From: Firm-04 sp964479595
Lineage (GTDB): Bacteria; Bacillota; Clostridia; Oscillospirales; Ruminococcaceae
NCBI GenBank assembly: GCA_964479595.1
Contig: CAYZMU010000049.1
Span: 1 to 6,444, forward strand
Direction of reading: 5' to 3'
Length of the DNA stretch: 6,444 bases
Shown: one piece after another, positions 1 to 5,014 of the stretch
Position numbering within the stretch: the first letter of the stretch is position 1
Layout: the number at the start of each line of letters is the position of its first letter
The notes under the pieces: model-generated
Database searches by the model: none
Told to the model about the DNA's origin: nothing
What the model saw: only the letters and a program-made list of their open reading frames with translations
Translations under genes and position numbers: made by a program

Positions 1-69
1 GGGAAAACGAAACTTAGGCGAAAGCAATGGTAAAAAGCAACAGAAAAAGAAATGTGGAGGTTAACCGAA
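1..69. other. Leader upstream of hup; possible tail of an off-window gene
   Basis: This stretch is A-rich and less GC-rich than the rest of the window. It is closed by stops in all three forward frames (13-15, 31-33, 62-64), so it could hold the last codons of an upstream gene, but there is too little to identify one. I see no convincing -35/-10 pair and no hairpin. Confidence 0.4.
54..60 (+). promoter_or_regulatory. Shine-Dalgarno site that sets the hup start
   Basis: GTGGAGG lies 9 nt before the ATG at 70. An in-frame ATG at 52 overlaps this site and has no ribosome binding site of its own. The 70 start also gives the usual HU N-terminus (MTKYELV). Confidence 0.75.
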
Positions 70-366
70 ATGACAAAGTATGAACTGGTAGGCGCGCTGG
101 CGCGAAAAGGCAACTGTAGCCGAAAGAACGCGGAATGGGCGCTCGATTTAGTTAGCGAGGTGCTGTCGGAGACGCTCGCGAGCGGAGAGAAAGTCCATCT
201 GCCGGGCTTCGGGACCTTTGAGCTGCACGAGCGCAAGGAAAAGAACGCGAGCAACCCGCGCACGCACAAGCCCATGCGCACACCCGCGCGCAAGGCACCG
301 GTGTTCCGCGCGGCGAAGGCGCTCAAGGAGGCCGTCAATCAGGTGTGGCCGCCTGAGGAATCGTAA
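70..366 (+). CDS. hup: HU family DNA-binding protein
   Basis: A 98-residue histone-like nucleoid protein that would bind and bend DNA as a dimer, compacting the chromosome and assisting replication and recombination. Seen in the sequence: an N-terminal helical dimerisation region (about 1-40), the signature GFGTFE at 46-51, a basic beta-arm with N62-P63 (Pro63 is the residue that intercalates at DNA kinks in HU), and the C-terminal AAKALKEAV helix at 81-89. The length is close to the usual 90-95 residues, with a short WPPEES tail. The arm segment after NP reads RTHKPMRTPA instead of the usual TGEEI/IPA form, so it is more basic than average. The ATG at 70 is preferred over 52 because of the Shine-Dalgarno sequence at 54-60. 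It is the first gene of a hup-rqcP pair, a classic Firmicutes neighbourhood, with 21 nt between the two genes. Confidence 0.95.
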   Translation: MTKYELVGALARKGNCSRKNAEWALDLVSEVLSETLASGEKVHLPGFGTFELHERKEKNASNPRTHKPMRTPARKAPVFRAAKALKEAVNQVWPPEES

Positions 367-387
367 AGCGGCTTTCGGGGTCGGGAT

Positions 388-663
388 ATGAGGCTGGACA
401 AATTCTTAAAAGTTTCAAGACTTATCAAGCGCAGGACGGTCGCGAACGAGCTGTGCGACGCGGGGAGAGTGCTGTTAAACGGGCGGCCCGCGCGCGCGTC
501 CGCTGAGGTAAAGCCGGGGGATCTGCTCGAGTTTACGCTGGGGCAGCGGCAGATTCGCGCGAGAGTCCGCAAAGTGGAAGAACCCGTGCGCAAGGAGGAC
601 GCCGCCGCGCTCTTCGCGCTCGAGGAACAAACGGGGGCCGAAAAAAGCCCCGAAGAAAGGTGA
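388..663 (+). CDS. rqcP: RqcP (YabO), S4-domain ribosome quality control factor
   Basis: A 91-residue RNA-binding S4-domain protein. The N-terminus MRLDKFLKVSRLIKRRT is almost identical to that of Bacillus subtilis RqcP/YabO. It is followed by the S4 features GRVLLNG at 26-32 and the VKPGD turn at about 41-45. In Bacillus, RqcP acts with RqcH on stalled 50S-peptidyl-tRNA complexes, stabilising the P-site tRNA so that C-terminal alanine tails are added for degradation. The acidic, Lys/Glu-rich C-terminal tail (from about residue 65) is typical. There is no strong Shine-Dalgarno (only a weak TCGGGAT), so translation may depend on coupling to hup. Its stop (TGA at 661-663) lies immediately before, or overlaps, the aquaporin start. 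Hsp15 (hslR) is the other small S4 protein it could be confused with, but the N-terminal match and the hup context favour RqcP. Confidence 0.93.
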   Translation: MRLDKFLKVSRLIKRRTVANELCDAGRVLLNGRPARASAEVKPGDLLEFTLGQRQIRARVRKVEEPVRKEDAAALFALEEQTGAEKSPEER

Positions 664-668
664 GGAAA

Positions 669-1409
669 GTGGAAAGTTTCAAGAAATACATCGCTGAGTG
701 CATCGGCACCATGACGCTGGTGCTCATCGGCTGCGGCACGGCCATGCTGGTGGGCTGCGACGCCGCGAACGGCTGCGGGTACATCTTAACGGCGCTGGCG
801 TTCGGCCTGACGATTGTCGGGATGGCGTACTGTGTGGGCAATGTCTCGGGCTGCCACATCAATCCGGCGGTTTCGCTGGGCGTGCTGCTCACGGGCGGCA
901 TGAGCGTCAAGGATTTCATCGGCTACATCATTGCGCAGGCCGTGGGCGCGTTCGCGGGTTCGGGGCTGCTCGCGCTGATTTTCACCTTCGGCGACGTTCA
1001 GGACAAGACGGGCGCGTACGGCACGAACGGCCTGGCGGGCGTAAACGGCAGCTATGTCGCGGGGCTTCTGGTCGAGATTCTGCTGACGTTCATCTTTGTG
1101 CTGGTCATTCTCGGCGTCACTTCCAAGAAGGCGAATCACGGCTCGTTCGCGGGCGTGGTGATCGGCTTTACGCTCGTGCTGGTGCACATTCTGGGCATCG
1201 GTCTGACGGGCACATCCGTCAACCCCGCGCGCAGCTTCGGTCCGGCGGTTGTGGCGGCGCTCATGGACGGCAACACGACCCCGCTCGCTCAGCTCTGGGT
1301 CTTTATCGTCGGTCCGCTCGCAGGCGCGGCACTCGCGGCGCTGGTACACCGCTTCTTTGAGAGCGAGAACAAGGAAAGCGGGAAGAAAGACGCCAAGGCT
1401 AAGGGCTGA
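669..1409 (+). CDS. aqpZ: MIP-family aquaporin, AqpZ-type water channel
   Basis: Inner-membrane water channel of 246 residues (249 if the GTG at 660 is used). It has six hydrophobic helices and two half-helices with NPA boxes: CHINPAV in the first half (NPA 65-67) and TSVNPARS in the second (NPA 185-187). The aromatic/arginine filter matches E. coli AqpZ: Phe45 in ALAFGLT, His173 in LVHIL, Thr182 and Arg188 in TSVNPAR. This predicts water selectivity rather than glycerol transport, since GlpF-type filters lack the His. The tail is charged and Lys-rich (ESENKESGKKDAKAKG). I prefer the GTG at 669 because AAAGG (656-660) sits 8 nt upstream. The GTG at 660 overlaps the rqcP stop (GTGA) but has no ribosome binding site. 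Both starts are non-ATG. Its 3' end is overlapped by the likely start region of apbE. An aquaporin in this position is not a standard hup-rqcP neighbour that I know. Confidence 0.93.
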   Translation: MESFKKYIAECIGTMTLVLIGCGTAMLVGCDAANGCGYILTALAFGLTIVGMAYCVGNVSGCHINPAVSLGVLLTGGMSVKDFIGYIIAQAVGAFAGSGLLALIFTFGDVQDKTGAYGTNGLAGVNGSYVAGLLVEILLTFIFVLVILGVTSKKANHGSFAGVVIGFTLVLVHILGIGLTGTSVNPARSFGPAVVAALMDGNTTPLAQLWVFIVGPLAGAALAALVHRFFESENKESGKKDAKAKG

Positions 1410-2406
1410 AATCGCGGTATTCTGCGCTATTCCCGGCGTGCTGGCGCTGACGGGCTGCGCGGAAGAGAAGCACACCCAAGCGTTTTTCGCGATGGACACC
1501 TATATGACAATGGACGCTTGGGGCGAAAACAGTGAGGCGGCGCTTTCACACGCGGCGGAACGCGTGGAAGAAATCGAGCGGGAAATTTCCGTGACGGACG
1601 CGGGCAGCGACTTGGCGGCGCTGAACGGCGCGGGCGGGGAACCGGTTCGCGTCCGCGCGGATACGCTTGAGATTCTCAAGACGGCGGGGGCGGTCTCGGA
1701 GGCGAGCGGCGGCGCGCTTTCGCTGACGCTTTTGCCCGCGGCGCGCGCGTGGGGGTTTTCCGGCGGCGGGGAATATAGAATCCCATCCTCGGCGGAGCTT
1801 TCCGATTTGCGCGCGAAAGTGGACGATTCAAAAATCACGGTATCGGGCGATTTTGTCACCATTCCGGAGGGCTTCGGGCTGGATTTCGGCGCGGTCGGGA
1901 AGGGCTTCGCGTCCGACGCGGCTTTGGAAGTCCTAAAGGACGAGGGCGTACAGAGCGCGGTTTTGAATCTCGGCGGCAATGTGCGCACGCTCGGGCAAAA
2001 GGAAGGCGGCGGGGCTTGGGAAGTCGCCGTGGCGGATCCTTTTGAGCCGTCGCGGACGCTCGGGATACTCTCGGTCGGGGAATGCGCGGTCGTCACCTCC
2101 GGCAATTACGAGCGCTATTTTGAGGGCGAGGATGGGCAGATTTATGGACATATCCTTGACCCTAGCACCTGTGCGCCGGCGCGGTCGGGGCTTGCGTCTG
2201 TGACGGCGGTCGCGGAAAACGGGCTGCTGGCGGACGCGCTCTCCACGGCGCTGTTTGTGCTGGGGGAGGATGGCGCCTTGGAATACGCGCGGCAGAACGG
2301 GGGCTTTGAGATGCTCCTTGTGACGGACGCGGGGGAGATTCTCCTCACGCCGGGGCTTGTTTTCGAGAACCGCTCCGAACTGCCCGTGAAAGTCGTGAAA
2401 CCATGA
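1357..2406 (+). CDS. apbE: FAD:protein FMN transferase (ApbE family), probable lipoprotein
   Basis: ApbE enzymes move FMN from FAD onto a Thr of exported or membrane flavoproteins (RnfG/D, NqrB/C, FMN_bind proteins). Residues are numbered from the TTG at 1357. They show a basic N-region (R2-R16), a short hydrophobic stretch and the lipobox LALTGC with Cys34, then the family landmarks: AMDTYMTM (45-52), SDLAALN (84-90), SGGALSLTLLP (117-127), DFGAVGKGFASD (176-187), LNLGGNVRTLG (203-213), VTSGNYERYF (246-255), HILDP (265-269), and LADALSTALFVLG with the metal-binding Asp293/Thr297 pair. The domain is complete. The start is uncertain. Upstream of the domain the frame has no ATG, only TTG codons (1357, 1249) and a GTG at 1438, none with a clear Shine-Dalgarno. 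TTG 1357 is chosen because it gives a normal lipoprotein signal, but it overlaps the aquaporin by 53 nt. DPSTC replaces the usual DPxTG at 268-272. The 3' end overlaps the next gene by 4 nt (ATGA). Confidence 0.9.
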   Translation: MRARTRKAGRKTPRLRAEIAVFCAIPGVLALTGCAEEKHTQAFFAMDTYMTMDAWGENSEAALSHAAERVEEIEREISVTDAGSDLAALNGAGGEPVRVRADTLEILKTAGAVSEASGGALSLTLLPAARAWGFSGGGEYRIPSSAELSDLRAKVDDSKITVSGDFVTIPEGFGLDFGAVGKGFASDAALEVLKDEGVQSAVLNLGGNVRTLGQKEGGGAWEVAVADPFEPSRTLGILSVGECAVVTSGNYERYFEGEDGQIYGHILDPSTCAPARSGLASVTAVAENGLLADALSTALFVLGEDGALEYARQNGGFEMLLVTDAGEILLTPGLVFENRSELPVKVVKP

Positions 2407-2777
2407 ACGAGGGGCAGGAACAGCCCGGACGGCGCAAAATCGCGCTGCTTTGGGGGATTGTGGGAATGGTCGCTGCGGTTTCGGCGGTGCTGACGCTGCT
2501 GCTGAGCCGGAAAAGCGCGGAAACGGTCGTGGAGATTGAGAGCGGCGGCGAAGTGCTTTATACGCTCGATCTTCGCGAAACGCCCGACACGCGGCTGAAC
2601 ATTCCCGCGCCCAACGGCAGTTATAATATCGTCTGCGTGGAGGACGGCGAGATTTTCGTGAGCGAGGCGGGCTGTCCGGACAAAACCTGTGTGCGCATGG
2701 GGCCGCTGCGCGCGGACGCCATGCCGATTGTGTGCCTGCCAAACCGCCTTGTGGTGCGCTTCCAAAAGGGGGATTAG
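2403..2777 (+). CDS. NusG domain II-containing membrane-anchored protein (EetA-like)
   Basis: A 124-residue protein with a basic N-terminus, one transmembrane segment at about 13-35 (IALLWGIVGMVAAVSAVLTLLL) and an extracytoplasmic beta-rich domain. The domain carries the family landmarks: CPDKTC (Cys91, Cys96), IVCLPN with Cys111, and an additional Cys78. This matches the NusG domain II (DUF1312-type) family, small proteins that are unrelated in function to the transcription factor NusG. Their biochemical role is not established. They recur between apbE and Gx-transporter genes, and I recall the equivalent gene being called eetA in Listeria/Lactobacillus flavin-based electron transfer loci. 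The ATG overlaps the apbE stop (ATGA), so the two are probably translationally coupled. Three nucleotides separate it from the next gene. The conserved cysteines outside the membrane suggest a redox, metal-binding or disulfide role, which is inference. Confidence 0.88.
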   Translation: MNEGQEQPGRRKIALLWGIVGMVAAVSAVLTLLLSRKSAETVVEIESGGEVLYTLDLRETPDTRLNIPAPNGSYNIVCVEDGEIFVSEAGCPDKTCVRMGPLRADAMPIVCLPNRLVVRFQKGD

Positions 2778-2780
2778 GCC

Positions 2781-3265
2781 GTGGCGAAAAAAACCCCCAT
2801 TCGGGAGCTTACGAGACTTTCGCTGCTCACGGCCGTCGCGCTGATTCTTTGGGTGGTCGAGGAGGCGTTTCCGCCGCCGGTCCCCGCGATTCCCGGGCTG
2901 AAACTGGGGCTTTCGAACGTGGTGACGGTCTACGCGGTGTTTGCCTTTTCGCCCGCGAAAGCGGCGCTGCTGGTCACGGCGCGGGTGCTGCTCTCGGCGC
3001 TGATTTCGGCGAATCCGTCCGCGCTGCTCTACAGTGCCTGCGGGTCGGTTTTTTGTCTGGCGGGCATGCTCTCGCTGCGAAAAATCCTGACCGTAAAACA
3101 AATGCCGCTTCTGAGCGTGCTGGGGGCGCTGCTGTTTCAGTGCGGGCAGGTGCTCTGCGCGGCGCTCACGGCGGGAAGTCTCGCACCGGTGGTTTATCTG
3201 CCGCCGCTGCTGCTCTGGGGGGCGCTCGCGGGGCTTGTAACGGGAATCTGCGCGCGGGCGGTGGT
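2781..3265 (+). CDS. Gx transporter / HepS1-like membrane protein (EetB-like), 3' end lost in gap
   Basis: 161 complete codons are visible before the assembly gap. The protein is strongly hydrophobic, with about five membrane segments, and has the family landmark AIPGLKLGLSNVVTVYA at 36-52 after a Pro-rich turn (PPPVP). It fits the Gx transporter family, often annotated 'heptaprenyl diphosphate synthase component I'. Its size and membrane topology argue against a soluble prenyl synthase subunit, and its substrate is unknown. Members are usually about 165-180 residues, so only a short C-terminal piece is likely missing. The start is GTG, supported by AAGGGGG (2765-2771). It follows the NusG-II gene by 3 nt, completing an apbE / NusG-II / Gx operon. 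The frame appears to continue through the N run into the SCIFF gene, but that is an artefact of the 100-N placeholder and not evidence for a fusion. Confidence 0.85.
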
Positions 3266-3365
3266 NNNNNNNNNNNNNNNNNNNNNNNNNNNNNNNNNNN
3301 NNNNNNNNNNNNNNNNNNNNNNNNNNNNNNNNNNNNNNNNNNNNNNNNNNNNNNNNNNNNNNNNN
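3266..3365. other. Assembly gap of exactly 100 N
   Basis: Exactly 100 unresolved bases, the conventional placeholder for a scaffold join of unknown size. It removes the 3' end of the Gx-transporter gene and the promoter region of the SCIFF gene. It could hide further genes. Reading frames on the two sides cannot be connected. Confidence 0.98.
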
Positions 3366-3391
3366 GGCGCGGCAGGAGAACAGGCAACAGC

Positions 3392-3400
3392 AAAGGAGGG
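3392..3400 (+). promoter_or_regulatory. Strong Shine-Dalgarno of the SCIFF precursor gene
   Basis: AAAGGAGGG lies 7 nt before the ATG at 3408. It is the strongest ribosome binding site in the window, consistent with high-level translation of a small precursor peptide. Confidence 0.85.
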
Positions 3401-3407
3401 AAGAAAG

Positions 3408-3563
3408 ATGCGTCATATTCGGACGATTGCGAAGGGCAGCCTTCGTCAGAGCGCGAAAGACGGCGGGTGCGGCGAATGCCAGACATCCTGCCAGTCGGCG
3501 TGCAAGACAAGCTGCGGCATCGCCAACCAGCGGTGCGAGCGCGCGGACGCGCGGGAAAAATAA
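3408..3563 (+). CDS. scfA: Six-cysteine ranthipeptide (SCIFF) precursor
   Basis: A 51-residue RiPP precursor. The leader (about 1-20, starting MRHIRTIAKGSL) matches the MKHIKT-type leader of SCIFF peptides. The core has the hallmark CGECQTSCQSACKTSC followed by IANQRCE, with cysteines at 21, 24, 28, 32, 36 and 43 (six within 23 residues). In this family a radical SAM enzyme forms a Cys-to-Thr thioether at a non-alpha carbon. Clostridial SCIFF products have been linked to cell-cell signalling, from memory. An excellent Shine-Dalgarno precedes it, a terminator follows 11 nt after the stop, and the cognate maturase comes next. Position 37, after Cys36, is Gly rather than the usual Thr, so the normal acceptor is missing. 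I see no protease or exporter gene beside it. Short length and the neighbouring gap make it easy to miss or to fuse wrongly to the upstream gene. Confidence 0.95.
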   Translation: MRHIRTIAKGSLRQSAKDGGCGECQTSCQSACKTSCGIANQRCERADAREK

Positions 3564-3574
3564 TTTTGCGGACG

Positions 3575-3610
3575 CCGCCCGGCCTTCCCTTTCGGGAGCG
3601 GGCGGTTTTT
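3575..3610 (+). terminator. Rho-independent terminator between SCIFF precursor and maturase
   Basis: The 7-bp GC stem CCGCCCG (3575-3581) / CGGGCGG (3599-3605) continues, after a small bulge, into TCCC (3586-3589) / GGGA (3594-3597) with a TTTC loop, and is followed by TTTTTC (3606-3611). It lies 11 nt after the SCIFF stop. Partial readthrough would give abundant precursor and less maturase. The 75 nt from 3611 to the maturase start contain no convincing promoter. Confidence 0.85.
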
Positions 3611-3673
3611 CTGCCGCGGCGTGTTTGCAAAAGCGCGTAAATACGTGTGTTTTCGATATGGTTGGAATCAGGG

Positions 3674-3681
3674 AAAAGGTG
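3674..3681 (+). promoter_or_regulatory. Shine-Dalgarno of the SCIFF maturase gene
   Basis: AAAAGGTG ends 4 nt before the ATG at 3686. It supports that start and shows that the maturase is translated independently of the SCIFF precursor. Confidence 0.65.
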
Positions 3682-3685
3682 AAAC

Positions 3686-5014
3686 ATGGTACACACATTT
3701 GAATGTCTGGGGCGGTATTTCGCGGTGGACGGCAATTGCGGGGCGGTGCATGAACTGGATAAAACCGCCTTCGATATCATTACCGAGATGGCAAAACGCG
3801 ACGACGCGGGCGAGGAACTGACGCGCGGGGCTTTCGGGGCTCAGAACGCGGAATGCGAGGCGGAAATCTGGGAGCTTATCGACGCGGGGGAGCTGTTCTC
3901 CAAAGACGATTTCTCCGATTTGAGCGCGCCGCCGGAGCCGGGGCTTGTCAAGGCGCTCTGCCTGCACGTGGCGCACAGCTGCAATTTAAACTGCGCGTAC
4001 TGCTTCGCGGGGGGCGGCAGATACCGCGGCGAGAGCGCGCTGATGACCGCGGAAACGGGGAAACGCGCGCTGGATTTTCTGGTGGCGCGTTCCGCGGGTA
4101 GGCACAATCTGGAAGTCGATTTTTTCGGCGGGGAGCCGCTGCTCAATTTCGGGGTCGTCAAGGAAATCACCGCGTACGCCAGAACGCTTGAGAAACAGAC
4201 GGGGAAACATTTTCGCTTCACGCTGACGACAAACGGCATGCTTTTGGACGACGCGGTGACGGAATTTCTGAACGCCGAGATGGACAATGTGGTGCTGAGT
4301 CTGGACGGCAGAAAGTCCGTGCACGACCGCTTTCGGGTGGATTTTCACGGGCAGGGGAGCTTTGACCGGGTTGTGCCGAAGTTTCAGCGGTTCGCGGCGG
4401 CGCGCGGGGAGAAAAGCTATTATATGCGCGGGACGTTCACGCACCAGAACCCCGATTTCATCAACGATATCAGATGTATGCTGGATCTGGGGTTTACGAG
4501 CCTGAGCATGGAGCCGGTGGTCTGCGCGGAGGACGACCCCAACGCGCTCACCAAAGAGGATTTGCCGGCGGTTTTTGACAGTTACGAGGAGCTCGCCGCG
4601 CTCATGATCCGGCGCCGCGAGGAGGGGCGGCCGTTCACGTTCTATCACTATATGCTGGATTTGGAGCGCGGGCCGTGCGTCTATAAGCGTTTAAAGGGCT
4701 GCGGCTCGGGGACGGAATATCTCGCGGTGACGCCCGCGGGGGAGCTCTACCCCTGCCACCGGTTCGTGGGCGAGGAGGCGTTCCGGCTCGGCGATTTGGA
4801 AACGGGCGTTGTCAATCGCGCGCTGACAGAAGAATTTGCCAAAACCAATGTCCTGACGCGGGCGGAATGCGGCAAATGCTGGGCGAGGATGTTCTGCGCG
4901 GGCGGGTGCGCCGCGAACGCCTACTACGCGAGCGGAAGCGTCAGCGGGGTCTATCCCATGGGCTGCGAGATGTTCCGAAAAAGGCTGGAATGCGCGATGG
5001 CGGCGGGGCAATGA
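3686..5014 (+). CDS. scfB: Radical SAM SCIFF peptide maturase (thioether-forming, SPASM)
   Basis: A 442-residue enzyme expected to bind the SCIFF leader and install a Cys-Thr type thioether by radical chemistry in the cytoplasm. Residues 1-75 form an RRE-like (PqqD-like) leader-binding region with HELDKTAFDIITEM. The radical SAM core begins at about 90, with the [4Fe-4S]/SAM motif CNLNCAYC (Cys99, Cys103, Cys106), FFGGEPLLN at 146-154 for SAM binding, and TLTTNGMLLD at 179-188. The C-terminal SPASM region has cysteines at 339, 357, 395, 398, 404, 408 and 427, in the seven-Cys arrangement expected to hold two auxiliary clusters (CGSGTEYLAVTPAGELYPC, then CGKCWARMFCAGGC). All key cysteines are present and the length matches CteB-type maturases (about 450), so it looks functional. 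The gene directly follows the SCIFF precursor and its terminator. Its stop overlaps the decarboxylase start (ATGA), implying coupled translation. Confidence 0.96.
   Translation: MVHTFECLGRYFAVDGNCGAVHELDKTAFDIITEMAKRDDAGEELTRGAFGAQNAECEAEIWELIDAGELFSKDDFSDLSAPPEPGLVKALCLHVAHSCNLNCAYCFAGGGRYRGESALMTAETGKRALDFLVARSAGRHNLEVDFFGGEPLLNFGVVKEITAYARTLEKQTGKHFRFTLTTNGMLLDDAVTEFLNAEMDNVVLSLDGRKSVHDRFRVDFHGQGSFDRVVPKFQRFAAARGEKSYYMRGTFTHQNPDFINDIRCMLDLGFTSLSMEPVVCAEDDPNALTKEDLPAVFDSYEELAALMIRRREEGRPFTFYHYMLDLERGPCVYKRLKGCGSGTEYLAVTPAGELYPCHRFVGEEAFRLGDLETGVVNRALTEEFAKTNVLTRAECGKCWARMFCAGGCAANAYYASGSVSGVYPMGCEMFRKRLECAMAAGQ

Noticed and set aside
367..387. Terminator between hup and rqcP
   Set aside because: The 21 nt contain no inverted repeat and no T-tract.
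1249..1356. Extension of apbE to the TTG at 1249
   Set aside because: The added residues are an Arg/Ser-rich translation of the aquaporin's coding sequence in another frame, with no family similarity, and would precede a lipoprotein signal.
2781..3563. One open frame from the Gx transporter through the N run to the SCIFF stop
   Set aside because: The join depends on an arbitrary 100-N spacer. The SCIFF part has its own start and ribosome site and matches a free-standing peptide family.
3611..3685. Promoter for the maturase gene (TTGCAA at 3625 with A/T-rich bases after it)
   Set aside because: No -10-like hexamer is found at 16-18 nt spacing. The apparent match is no better than chance.
2142..3698. 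Long minus-strand open frame spanning the gap
   Set aside because: It crosses the N run, its translation is rich in Arg/His/Pro as expected for an antisense frame of a high-GC gene, and it covers three recognisable + strand genes.
4867..5010. N-terminal extension of the decarboxylase into the maturase gene
   Set aside because: It overlaps the SPASM-encoding region in another frame and gives Arg-rich nonsense. The family N-terminus begins naturally at the ATG at 5011.
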